DNA of 64,000 nt, taken from assembly GCF_025766255.1 (NCBI RefSeq), contig NW_026516700.1, forward strand, positions 282,527 through 346,526. Reading direction: 5' to 3'. The stretch comes from Zychaea mexicana (taxonomy: Eukaryota; Mucoromycota; Mucoromycetes; Mucorales; Lichtheimiaceae). Made by a program: the position numbers and the translations under genes. Positions 44,753-56,561 of this stretch are shown in pieces (within the stretch, counting starts at the first letter, position 1; each line of letters begins with the position of its first letter). A model generated the notes under the pieces. The model searched no databases, had not been told where the DNA came from, and worked only from the letters and a program-made list of their open reading frames with translations.

Positions 44753-47700
44753 TTATTGAGGAACAGCGGCCGGCGGAGACAAAAGAATTTCATGGTAGAC
44801 AATATTAGTAGTAAGTGGTGGGGATGTGGTGGCTGTTGACAGATCGACTGCAACCCTGAGGTTTTGAGGATTTGTTGCTCTGGATAATGCAACATATAGT
44901 TGTCCATGAGCAAATACCGGTTCGTTGAGAAGGATGCCGACATCAGATAACGTCTGTCCCTGTGACTTATGTATAGTCATTGCAAAGGCTGCGCGAACAG
45001 GGAATTGCCGGCAGCAAAGGACGAAGGGATATTCACCCTCAGTAGTGCACATGTTGATATAGGGAAGAAAAAACTCTTCACCTGTGTAACCTTGGTCGAT
45101 CCGTCTTACAGAGATGCTGTTGTCGTAAAGGCCTGATACAAAAAGTTTTGTTCCATTACAACGACTGGTACCAGGATCCATATTGCGTAAAAGCACCAAT
45201 GGCATACCGACCTTGAGACATAGCTCATGGTTAGGAATACTACCAGTAGTTATACTCCGTAGAAATTCAATAGGATAGCTGGCTGCAGCTGCGTCAGGAT
45301 CATCAGCATCAAGTATACGATCATTGGAAGCATATGTTCTGCCTATACCGGGGAAGATGTCATATGCTGCATCATTGATGGCATCGACGTCAGCATTTTT
45401 GGCAGCCAAGATTGCGTGACCATAATAATGCTCTGGTTGTGGCTCAGTAGAGCGAATTGACGGATAGATGGCATCCATCAATCCTATGGTATTGCTTGTA
45501 TCGATCTGCCTTTCTTGCGGAATCTCCATGCTTTCTTGATACGGTTCACGTCCATCACCAATAGCCAAAAGAGTTTCAGCAAAAGCAGCAGCATTAGCGC
45601 CTGCATTCCTCACGCGCATGTTTTCGGTCAAATGGAGGACTTGAACATGTCACCAAAAAGAGGCAGATTGGATGGACTCGGCAATGATTTGAGATCGATT
45701 TCCTTTTTTACCACCAGAAGCATCTGACGAAAGTCCCCTCCAAAAACAACAACCTTGCCTCCGAAAGGTAGTTCACGCAACAGCGGATCCAGAGCACCCA
45801 TAATGTCCCGAAGAGCACGGTCAACAGCATCAAAATTATATTTGCTGCACATGACAGCTTCGTCCCAGATGATAACTGACGCACTTGCGATAAGGTGTGT
45901 GTGAGGACCGCCAAGGCGAAGATTGCATGAAGTATAAGCATCCGCGTTCAATGGAATCTTGAAACGACTATGTGCTGTTCGGCCACCCGGGAGCAAGATA
46001 GCTGCAATACCAGAGGAAGCGACAGGAAGTGCGATTTGATCACGGGACCGAACATGGCTCAATATAGCCTTAAACAGTTGAGATTTACCCATACTACCTG
46101 GACCATTCACAAAGAAAAGGCGCGATGTATGGTGATGAGTGGCTGCAGTAATAGAGTCGGTGATAGTGTCAAAAGTGTGGCGTTGTCCGTCGTTTAATGT
46201 AGGTAGCAATGTATTTAAGACTTGCTGTTGCCTCTCTACGTCATATTCACGTCGTTCGACAATCTCCAAAGCTTCTAGGCGGGTAGGGCATCGAGTTCTG
46301 TGACAAATTGTTGTGGCAGAGACGGGAGTTCTGACAGATGATGGCCAGTGGTTTGCAAACGCATTTCGATGTCACCAAGGGTACACTGATACATATGATT
46401 GATCTGATCATTGCTGAGCTCGTCTTGGCCAGCAGGAAGGCTTGCCTGTAAGGCGAAAAAGTAATCATCTGCCATTCTCTCTCGATACTTGGTCCAAAGT
46501 GAGAGCGGATCTGCTGGGGAGCAATTGATCAATATATACACAAAAAGTGCTCTAATCGCTGATGCTGATGGTGAATGTGGGCACGCCTCTTCCATGCATC
46601 GGTCCCATTCTTAATCAGATTCAAGAAGACCACGTGCGAGAGTAGCTTCTTGGAATGTTTCATATATAGTGCCATTGATCGTTCGCAATGACTCAAAGCT
46701 TGTAGGACCACGAACGGTAAGAAGAAGGAGGCGAAGACAGTAGAGAGGCATGTTGGACAGAGAGGCATTATAGATGTGTGTCACAACATTGGCAATTGGC
46801 GGGCTCGTACGTTGTCTCTATTGGCGTGCTCGAGCATCCCATGTGTAATGAGAAGGGATATCATGGTACCGATATTGGCGTGGTCCATTTTCTGTTTCAT
46901 CACCGTCGCAAAGCTGAAAAAACACATTTAGCTTGGTGTGAGTTGATGCTTCCCGGATGTTCGTCAGCTCATTTTGTGTTACGTCTTCACGAAAACGAAC
47001 GACTTCCTCTCCAGGCAAGTGCAAATCTAAGCACATAACAGTCAGACGGTGCATATAGACTGAAAGCTGTAGAGTTCTCCATGCTGCCTCGCAAGGGCCG
47101 ATATACCGAGCGTTCTGGTATTGAACCACCTCATCAATTACTTCTTGCTCTACATCAGCAGGGGCAGGTGCAGCAGTGGTATAAGCTGTTGATGGTAGTG
47201 GGTTGCTGATTGCTGTGGTGGTGATTGTTGTAGCAGGAGCATTGTTTGCAGGCGCAGCAGAACGCATTGCTTGCAGTTGTGCTCTATCTGATCCCTTGGT
47301 GATATATTTACACAGATATTTGATCGCACGCGAGGATGTGCATATTTCCACATTGATGTGTGCGTCGTATTTGTGGCTCAGATATGGGTTGTATGGAACA
47401 ACATAGCTGTTGTTGGCTATGAAGCCACTGCGCGCGAAGCGATGGCTTGCACCATTACGACGCCGTCTATATATAGGATATCCGTCAACATTGACCCTGG
47501 TCTCGTTGGAAAATGGCTTTAGATATCATTGTTGGCACTGACTATTCAACATACACACTGCATCAGCTTTGTCACGATTACAGGAGCCATGGATCATGCA
47601 ACTTGTCACTGTATGATATAATTGAGGCTGGGTCACAGGGTCAGGCAGCTCCACACATACAAACCGATCATAATCACTAGGTGTGTGTGGGTGCTCGCTT

Positions 47701-49800
47701 TCATCCAGGATCAAAAGAATGTGAACGTGTGGCAACCCTCGTTTTTAGAATTCAACAGTCGCCATGTACCCAGCAACACGGCCGAAAAAGCTCGAGTCGT
47801 TAATGTGATGAAGCAGCTCATCGAGTTTCATTTTAAAGACACGGGTGCACAAATCAGGTCGATCATAAGCGTGCTGGCCAGGCTCCAGCTTGGAAGTAAT
47901 CTCGGGCCATTTGGGGTTGCATGTGAAGGTGATGAAGAGAGTTGGATTACCCCATTGACGAATGATAGCAAGGCCGTCTTGAAGCATCTGCTTCATATAG
48001 CGTGGACCACCTGTAAAGGATGACAGCAAAATATTCGACCTTCCGATTTGACGTGCATTTACATTGTCGACAACACCGCTGTACACCTCAGCACGAATCT
48101 TGCGTTGGTGCGTCAGGATATACTGTAGGCGTGATGTCTCAATGTGTGCATAATTATCGACTATGAGCTGCTGGAATAGTCGACCGAAATGATGGTTGTA
48201 GGTCTGATGCTCTCCGTCCCGAACCATTAGCATATATGCGCAATAATCCAAAAGGGTAACTAAAACGTTGTTGCCGTCATGATAGTCGCATCGCAATCCA
48301 AGGTACCATCCGTTATCGCCGTGTGGGAACATGAGGACGTAATAGAGGGGCATATATGATGCATGTAGAGAGCTAATTTGCTGCAGGCCGCGCTCACAAT
48401 CAGGGATAACGATATCATGAGGTTGTACCGTGCCATCTACGCTGTCTTCGACAACCATAGCTGCAACCTCCGGGTGAGTCTGCACATCGTATCGTTCACC
48501 ACGCGCAGCGCGAATAACCACCTGGATAGTGCCTACGGGCTGGTTACGGTATGCACCTGCTGCAGCAATGAGTGTACGTGCGAACGCGTTGTGGCGCTGC
48601 ATAACTGTCTGAATCGTGTTGATGATATCATCGTTTAATCCCGTGAACATTGTGCTGCGTCGAGTTGTTTGCTCTTGGGTATCGCAAAAGTAAATTTGAG
48701 CGAAATTAGCTCGTGTTGGATCGTTGGCTCTAAGTGGCCGGAGACAGTGATACATGGTGCCATTGATCCGAAAAGTTGAAACACCATTTCTTCCACTCGC
48801 CACGTTAGGATCGTAATTGGCGCGAATGGATGCGAAAGCAAACATGCTGTTATAGGCTCAGATATTGGTGTGGAAATTGGTGGCAATAGGGTCGGATGAG
48901 TCGTGATTAGTGATAAGTGATAACAGCTCTTGTGGTGGTGCACGAGGGAGGGGTAAGCGTATCTTGCCAGAAGTACAGCAAATACCAAAGCGAGGGTTAG
49001 ATACAGACGATGCAACTAAGCGCTCTTCAATCCACATTTTTGCGTGACAAAAAGAGCATTCGACATTCATAGACTCAAAGATATGACGACGATAGTAGTT
49101 GTTGTTAGGCGTGAAACAAATATTGGAGCCAAATACATTTTGAGGTACAAAAGGCACCCTGCATGCAATCTGGTATTGGGCACCATGTTCAGAGGTGACA
49201 TTGCGTGAATTGAATGGGCAATTAGCGTGCGAAAAACGTCTATGGTCCAGCGATCCACAGCTGGTACATTGGCGTGCAGGAACAGGAGGAACTTCAACAG
49301 CTGTTGGAACATTTACCACGCCGTCATCAGCATTGTTAGGCTCAAGTATATCATCTGACATTATCTCCTCTGCAGTTGAAGTGACAGTTAAAATGTCGTC
49401 ATCAAACGTTTCCAAAGTTTCTGAATATGTCTAGTATTAATAGTAGATCTAAAAAACATGGACAGGTATAATAATAAGTATACCTTCCACCATGTTATCA
49501 AGACTATCTGGACATTCAGAATCAGAAGGGTTATTATGGGTAGTAGAGCCACAGCCAGAACAGCGGATAGGGTCAATACTCTAAACGAAAAGTGTTTGGC
49601 AACCACACAAAAGGTATAGCTCATAAGTACACAAAAAGCAGCTGAAGCTAATGCAGTTATCAATCGTTTTCAAAAGACAGTACGTTATTATCATCATTTT
49701 CCTCAATTCTGCATCGAACATTACGCTCATTCAACGGACAACTGTGAAAACTTCCTCGAAAATGGGTAGTAGACCCACAAATGCAAGTTCGAATGGGCAT
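44753..49800 (-). pseudogene. Helitron Rep/Pif1-helicase gene, copy 1
   Basis: The N-terminal part has three zinc-knuckle-like motifs: TCICGSTTHFRGSFHSC (near 49,785), CSGCGSTTHNNPSDSEC (near 49,540) and CTSCGSLDHRRFSHANC (near 49,270). The Helitron-like N domain (MFAFASIRANYDPNVASGRN) and Rep region follow, with GLPHVHILLILDE as the HxH-type replication-initiator motif. The helicase domain has Walker A GPGSMGKSQLF, Walker B VIIWDEAVM, GGDFRQML and a C-terminal FAMTIHKSQGQTLSDVGI plus YVALSRATNPQNLRVAV. Breaks: TGA after NFHTNI near 48857, TAA inside VEF/KRGL at 47745, TGA after NSQCQQ near 47526, TAG after DARARQ near 46818, TAA after LLESD near 46609, and frame changes near 46270 and 45630. 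The protein would perform rolling-circle transposition if intact; it is not. Confidence 0.85.
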
Positions 49801-50125
49801 TTCCGCCTGGTTTTATAGAAGTGAGTTAGTACTTATATGACCAACGTTTTCGCGATCTGCAGGTGAAGCCAATTATGCCTGAGATTTTTGCTCGTCTTCG
49901 TAAATGGCGGGTAAGACAATGCAACGCACCTCTTCCTAATGGTCTCCTTGAGAACTCATAGCTTAGCAAAATAATTAGAGATTGACAACAAAATTTTAAA
50001 TTTGGATGGGACAGTAACGCGACAAAGAGAGCGGACCCTTCAAAAGTTATGCTTATAATGGCAACGATTTCCGAATTGGGTTGATTATCTTTTAGATTAT
50101 CTAAGTACCAACTTATTTTTAATAG

Positions 50126-50345
50126 AAGATCAACATCCACCTGCCTCACTTCGCTCGGCTGAATGAGCCCCTTCACTGCACTCCGGGTCATTCAATGGAT
50201 TGGGTGTTTCCTGGGGGTTCCCCCCAGATCCCCAAGGTGGGGGGTTCCCCCCTACACCCCCCTTCTAAACCCTAACCACAGCTCGCTTCGCGAGCTTACT
50301 TACTGCTTCGCCTACCTCTAACCCTAAACACGTTCGCTGCGCTCA
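50126..50345. repeat. Helitron 2 3'-terminal region
   Basis: ATCAACATCCACCTGCCTCA begins the shared end. Hairpin-forming strings follow: CACTTCGCTCGGCTG, TTCACTGCACTCCGGG, a GGGGGTTCCCCCC-rich patch, and AGCTCGCTTCGCGAGCTT. The same series, with small differences, is present at 43,347-43,420 and 44,260-44,300 of Helitron 1. Confidence 0.75.
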
Positions 50346-50975
50346 CTGTTAACACTAAACCCTATTATACAATCTATCAATTTAAAGTGTATTTTTTGAG
50401 AAAAATGGGATATCTGCAGTCTAGGAATTATGCGCCCAACGGTCTACTACGCCTTCTTGTCATTGGAATGGCATGATGTCTGGGTATGCGTTTCTCCAAA
50501 TTCGATTTCTTTAATCTATAACACACCTAAAACAACAATTTCTCCTATTCTTCGCATACCTTAAAGGTCCACCATCGCTTCTTATTCGTAACGTTTTTAC
50601 TTCGTGCTGGAACAGAATGTGACATATTACATGATATAGCGTGCACAGGCCAATGTTATGCCATATTGTGGGAATCCGATCCAGTATGGGGCGTCGCCAA
50701 TATAGAGAAATAGGCATGCATTGTTGATGTGTCTGGAGGTGAAGATGAGAGATGGTGTGTTTCGGTAAAGGCATTGTGGTGCGTGAGCGAGTTACTCGTT
50801 AGTGACTTACAAATACTAAAAAAGAAGATCTGCGCCACGTGAATACTTATCTCTTATGGCACCATGGCAGAGTAAGAAACGTGAAAAGAAATTTTGTGTT
50901 ATATGTTATGTAAAAAGAAAATCTATGGCAAAGAGATAGAGAAAAAGGAAAAAATATTAGAAAGGAAAAACGAAT
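50346..50975. other. Helitron 2 3' untranslated region
   Basis: No coding signal. Minus-strand frames 50511-50838 are short and without motif. Confidence 0.45.
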
Positions 50976-53900
50976 TTAAGCAGGAGGAGTAGTGGATGTA
51001 GTAGTTGGTGATGTGATGGTTGTGGCAGCAGCTGTGGCTGATTGGGTGGGTTCTGTTGTTGTTGTTTGTGGACCTGGTGGATGTAGTAGTACTTCAGTGT
51101 AAACGATATTTTCTGTACATGGATTAATGCTGTTTGCTGATGCTGACATATCGACTGCAATGCGTAGAGTATTTGGATTGGTTGCGCGCGAAAGAGCAAC
51201 ATACAACTGACCATGAGCAAAGACACTTTCTTGAAGAAAGACATCCACATGAGTGAGTGTTTGCCCCTGCGCCTTGTGGATAGTCATGGCCAAAGCTGGA
51301 CGAACGGGAAATTGTCTTCGACAGAGTATGAATGGGTAGTCACCCTCAGTTGTGCACATTTTGATCCGCGGGAGATAATGCTCCTCCCCTTCATGGCCTT
51401 CGTCGATCCTTTTTACTGCAATACACCAATCCAAAAGTCGCGTTATGAACAGCTTGGTACTGTTGCATAATCCTGCATCTAGATTGAGATTGCGTAATAA
51501 CACCACTGGCATGCCAACCTTGAGTTGCAGCAGGTGAGGAGGAACTCCACTGGCTGCCAAACGTTGTAAAAATTCGATGGGATAATTTGCTACTGCTGCT
51601 TCTGGATCATCAGCGTCAATGATTCGATCATTGGAGCTGTATTCGCGTGCGTCACTAGGAAAAACAGAGAAGGCAGCGTCATTGATGGCATCGACATTTA
51701 CGTTTTTTGCAGCCAAAATGGCCCGGCTGGCGAATTCGTGTAATTGTGGATCGGGATTTCGGATAGTAGGGTAAATAGTATCAATCAATGCCATGGTATT
51801 GCTTGTGTCAATGCACGATTCGCTCGAGATTTCAAAATTGCTGGCATAAGGCGATCGTCCATCGCCAATTGCCAGAAGGGTATTGGCAAATGTTGCAGCA
51901 CCTGAATCGTTATTTCGCACGCGCATGTTTTCTGTCAAATGCAACACTTCGACATCAGACCAAAAAGAAGCTGAGCTCACGCATTCTGCAACAATTTCTG
52001 ATCGGGTTCCTTTTTTTACCACAGGAAGCACTTGACGAAATCACCACCAAGAACGACAACTTTTCCACCGAAAGGGACATGCTGTAAGCGTGGATCGACG
52101 GCACCCATGATATCTTTGAGGGATCTATCGACTGCCTCGAAATTACGTTTGCTGCACATAACAGCCTCATCCCAAATAATGAGAGAAGCTCTCTCGATCA
52201 GATGGGCGTGCGGTCCACCAAGACGCAAATTGCAGCTGGTTGTTTCATCAGCATTCAAAGGAATTTTGAAGCGACTGTGAGCAGTTCGGCCTCCTGGAAG
52301 CAAAATTGCAGCAATGCCAGATGAGGCGACTGGTAATGCAATCTGGTCTTGAGAGCGCACGTGACTCAAAAGGGTCTTGAAAAGCTGCAACTTACCAGTA
52401 CCTCCAGGGCCGTTGATAAAGAAAACTCGTGATCGGTAGTCGTTGTTAGGCGTGTCTATGGCAGCAGAGATGGTATCGAAGGCGTGGCGTTGATCTTCAT
52501 TCAAAGTAGGGACCAAAGATTGTAGCAATCGACGCTGCTCTTCTGTGCTGTACTCACGGTGTTCGACTATTTCTAGCGCTTTTAAAGGTGGCAGACGATC
52601 CAACTCGGTGACAAAGGTTTGTGGCATAAAAGGAAATTCCACGAGATGGTGGCCTTTTACTTGCAGTCGTAGTTCAATATCGCTAAGGGTGCGCTGATAT
52701 ATCTGCTCATACTGATCAGGCAGAAGTTCGTCCTTGTTAGCTAAAGAATGCGTTCTGCGAAACTCGAAAAAGTAATCGTCAGCCATTCTCTCGCGGTGAG
52801 TACTCCATAAGGAAAGTGGATCGGTAGGAGAACAACTTGTAAAGATGTATATGAAGAGTGCAAGGATCGCAGCTGCTGATGGAGCTGTAGCAGATGCTTC
52901 TGCTAGACAGCTATCCCATTCCCGATCGGATTCTAGAAGACCGCAAGCAAGAGCAGCTTCTTGGAATGTAGCATGTACAGTGCCATTATATGTCTGCAGC
53001 TGCTCAAAGCTGCTTGGTCCAGGGACACGGAGAAGGAGGAGACGAAGAGCGTAAAGAGGCATATTTGTCAAAGGAGCAGCAAATATGCGAGATACGACGT
53101 CTTGCACAGGAGGGTTGGCGCGAGGTCTCCATCGATGGCGGCGGGTGTCCCACGTATAGTGGCAAGGTATCTGTGTGTATAAGTATTGACTTGTAGTGGG
53201 ATCATAATCTTCTAGGAAACGTGGGTCGTTGAGACGGAAGAAGGCAAGAAGTTTTGTCCCTGATGCAGCGGCGTTGCATGCAGCCTCGAGCTCCTGTGGT
53301 GTCATATCGCCTCGAAATGTCACTAACTGCTCGTCCGGCAAATGCAAATCCAATCGAGAAACAGTGGGATGGTGCATATGCACTCTGTACTCGAAGGTTC
53401 TCCAAACTGCCTCGCATGGTCCAATATAACGTGCATTTTGGTATTACATAACCTCATCAATGACCTCAGTTCCATCAGCTGCAGCAGCTGATGTACGGAC
53501 AGTCTCTAACTGTGCTCTATCTGATCCTTTGGTGATGTACTTGCATAGATACTTGATCGCGGGAGCAGAGGTACATATTTCCACGTTAATATGAGCGTCG
53601 TACTTGTGACTGAGGTATGGACTATATGGCACAACATGGCGGTTATCAGCATGAAATCGACTGCGGGCAAAGATATAGTGACGATTGTTTCTTCTTCTCC
53701 GATACAATGGATACCTATCACGATTCATGCAAGTCTCTTCATTCCATGGCTTGGGATACCCTTGGGAGCAACGACCATCCTTCATACATACTGCACCTCT
53801 GTTCTCGTCTCCACACGGACCGTGTATCATGCACGAAGTTACAGTACAATAGAGTGGAGGCTGGGTCACAGGATCCAGCAACTCAGCAGAAACAAATCTG

Positions 53901-54693
53901 TCATACTCCGTTGGATTTCGTGGGCGGTCTTGCTCGTTCAAAATGACCAAAATGTGTACATAGGGAAGACCTCGTTTCTGAAATTCGATGGTAGCCATGT
54001 AGCCCTCTACTTTTCCAAAGCAAGATGAGCTTTTGATGTGCTGCAGCAACTCGTCAAGTTTCATGTGGAAAACACGGGAGCAAATGTCAGGACGATCATA
54101 TACTTTTTGTCCAGGAGAAAGTTCAGCTGTAATTTCAGGCCAATTAGGGTTGCATGTAAAGGTTATGAATAACGTCGGATTTCCTCGTTGTCGAATAATT
54201 ACTAATCCGTTTTGCAGCATTTGTTTCATATAACGTGGGCCGCCAGTAAAAGAGGATGGTAGTATGATCGAACGGCCAACCTGACGTGGATCGACACCGT
54301 CGTCTAGACCGCTGTAAAGCTCAGAACGCAAGTCATCCTGGTGAGTCGTGATGAAAAGCAACCGAGAACTTTCAATGCGCGTATAATTATCGACGACAAA
54401 TTGTTGGAATAAGCGACCAAAGTGGTGGTGGAATGTCTGTTCTTCACCATCACGTATCATCAGCATATATGCACAGAAATCTAGCAAAGTAACAGAAGCT
54501 GTGCTATTATCTGTAGCCATGGATTTTAAGCCAAGATACCATCCGTCGTCACCGAACGGAAACATAAGGACGTAATGGAGGGGCATGTAGGATGGATGGA
54601 GGGAGCTGATTTGGCGAAGACCCTCAGTACAATCATGGATGACTATATCGTGTGGTGCTGCTACACCGTCAACCATGGTTTCTACGACCATTG
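50976..54693 (-). pseudogene. Helitron Rep/Pif1-helicase gene, copy 2
   Basis: Three large frames follow each other. 54691-53444 is the Rep domain, with GLPYVHILVILNEQD and MIHGPCGDENRGAVC. 53383-52016 is the start of the helicase, with Walker A GPGGTGKLQLFK and LIIWDEAVMCSK. 52031-50976 is the rest of the helicase, with LTENMRVRN, PALAMTIHKAQGQTLTHVDV and YVALSRATNPNTLRIAV. The Walker A serine/threonine after GK is Leu here. One TAA sits after DEVM near 53446, where copy 1 has a Gln codon, and a one-base frame change lies at GGDF/LPVVKK (about 52020-52030). The N-terminus is lost. Less decayed than copy 1. Confidence 0.88.
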
Positions 54694-54695
54694 CT

Positions 54696-55190
54696 TAGGG
54701 ATTGCGATTGGACGGGTCGGGTCGGGTTAAGGGTCTGACCCATTTACCCGCGGTCAAGAAAACACTGACCTGACTGGCCCGTTCAACCCGATGGGTCAAA
54801 ACTCGGGTTGACGGGTCAAGACTGATTTCAATGTAGTGATGAAGGAAGTGTCAATCAACCTGAACTTGAGCGCTGGAAGTGCAAAACTCTATATATATAT
54901 ATATATATATAGCTCTCCAAGATGATGGCACACAAGTTCCTAGCAGTGCTAGCAACATCTACATTTTGAGTGATTACTCTTAAAGGTAAAGGGTTTTGTG
55001 CCATCACAAAAGAAATCGCTTGGGCTCACATGATCTAAAGAAAGCATAATATTTAAAGTGTGGTTGAAAATCGACTTCCCTATATGCCCCTAATCCTTTT
55101 CCCTTTTTTTTCACTTCTTTCTTCTTCCTTCGATTTTCTTTTCTCAATTCCTTTTCTGTCTTTTGTCAAATCGCGTCTCTTACTGCCACC
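54696..55190. mobile_element. hAT-like non-autonomous element, copy 2 (partial, inverted)
   Basis: Starts TAGGGATTGCGATTGGACGG and carries GGGTCGGGTCGGGTTAAGGG-type subterminal repeats. It then matches, in reverse orientation, the interior of the 822-bp element at 43,430-44,251: CTTGAGCGCTGGAAGTGCAA, CTAGCAGTGCTAGCAACATC, GTAAAGGGTTTTGTGCCATC and so on. The match ends at CTTACTGCCACC, where the larger hAT transposon begins. A TA dinucleotide run of about 20 bp lies at 54892-54912. The remaining roughly 320 bp of the element are not present on the other side of the hAT. Confidence 0.8.
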
Positions 55191-55199
55191 TAGGGATCC

Positions 55200-55322
55200 G
55201 CATGGTTCGGTTCGGTTCGGTTCTTGAAGGGAACCGAACCGAACCATCCAAAGCAAGAACCGAACTGACTAGAACCAATGAGAACCGTAGAACCGAATAA
55301 CCGAACCGAAGAACCGAACCCG
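55200..55322. repeat. GGTTCGGTTC / GAACCGAACC subterminal repeats
   Basis: At least ten copies of the pentamer-based unit GGTTC(G) or its complement, clustered within 125 bp of the left hAT end and forming a near-perfect palindrome around TTGAAGGGAA. Confidence 0.85.
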
Positions 55323-56561
55323 TCATGTATATAAAAAAGGCAAAATCCAGTATCTTTGAATGAAAGCTGATGTATGTGTGTTCAAATATCGCGGTATACT
55401 CGAATACTGCAGTAAAGAAGAATAGTTTATTATTGTCCATTGAACAGCGATTTCAAAATGAATAAGAGAAACAGAATGTAAACATTTTATATACAATGTG
55501 GGTCATTGTATGGTTAAAAGATTAAAGCACAGTTTTCACAAAAAAAAGTGGAGCTTATAGTACTAGAGCGACGTAGTATTACTAGTACAATACGTTATTG
55601 TAACATTGGAGGAATCAAACCACAACCGGCAGTACACACAGCTACTGTGTCTCTACGTGTATATAGTGTCTCAAAAGGCAAAGTGTCAATGGGTAAGATA
55701 ATTCTGTTATGGGTCCCAGGATGCACAATCTCAGACAGAATGCACAAACTTGATAAAACTGATTGAGAAGCCATACTGAATCTAGTAAAGTAGTACGTCA
55801 TGGAGAAAATGTATTGTGGGTAGCAAAGTAGAGGAACAAGTAATGATGCGCGTATCATGGTCGGAAAAAGCAAGCTGCCGTCAGAAGAAGTGAGTTTTTT
55901 TTTATTATTGTGACAAAGAAATGGAGTGTATTTTTACTTTTCCGATCACTTCTTTTCCAATCACGTCAAATTGAGTGATTAAATCAATAGTAAGGAAGAT
56001 ACAACGAAGTACATACAGATCGTTGTAGATTTATATGTTCGCATACGTGATACCCAGTAGCCTTATAAATAAAATGGATGACAATGGCTGTCATAGCATA
56101 TTGTCTACTAGCCAAAGTACAACTCCTTCTATTATTAGACATTTGATGTCGGAATAAGTGATTACAAATGAGGTCATTGGAAGATGTGAGCTTAAATATA
56201 AGAAAACGATGATATCATTTTCCTTATTCTATCGCCGATCCACATTACTACACGTCCAGGAACCCCGAAACGCGTTATTCATAGAAGCATTGACAGCCAG
56301 CAATAATGAAAACCTCTCTCAGGATGAGCTTATATGATATCAGCATCGTTTTGCTTTGTTGGAAGAATTGAGTTGAGTAAACTACAAGTCGATGATATCA
56401 TCTGTAAGGATCCGTCCATCAGAAGTCCAATAAATGACATCAGTGGCATCATTTGAAAAATATATAAAGGCTTTTATTTTTGAAGCATGGACTCTTGTAT
56501 CTACCGTATACTTAACGTACTATTCTACCTCAAAACTCTGTTGTCTTCCTACATATTAATC
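55323..56561. other. hAT 5' non-coding region
   Basis: No gene. A plus frame at 55548-55766 lacks any motif. A promoter for the transposase presumably lies near 56,460 (TATATAAAGG, about 100 bp upstream of the first ATG). Confidence 0.45.

Larger units (their letters stand above)
43342..50125 (-). mobile_element. Helitron 1 (broken), transcribed on the minus strand
   Basis: One Helitron copy whose 3' end (low coordinates) is defined by sequence shared with Helitron 2: ATCAACATCCACCTGCCTCG at 43347 and AGCTCGCTTCGCGAGCTTA-type hairpins near 44282. The Rep/helicase coding region is at 49800-44753. A hAT-like element is inserted inside its 3' terminal region. The 5' end lies somewhere between 49,800 and 50,125, where the end of Helitron 2 begins; the exact boundary is not visible. 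The 3' end does not show the CTRR typical of canonical Helitrons. Confidence 0.7.
50126..54695 (-). mobile_element. Helitron 2 (5'-truncated)
   Basis: The second Helitron of the same family, same orientation as copy 1 and directly adjacent to it. Its 3' end is intact at 50,126. Its coding region runs 54,693-50,976 and is cut off at 54,695 by the hAT-like copy 2 (TAGGGATTGCGATTGG), inside the codon series for AMVVETMVDG. The missing N-terminal third is not found on the far side of the hAT insertions. Confidence 0.75.

Noticed and set aside
44753..49800. Nonsense codons in Helitron 1 as signs of repeat-induced C-to-T mutation
   Set aside because: Some stops fit C-to-T or G-to-A change relative to copy 2, but others need transversions or two changes; the set is too small to claim a RIP-like process.
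54892..54912. TA dinucleotide run as a promoter or origin
   Set aside because: Simple microsatellite inside the GGGTC element; copy 1 has a shorter version at the same place, so it is just repeat-length variation.
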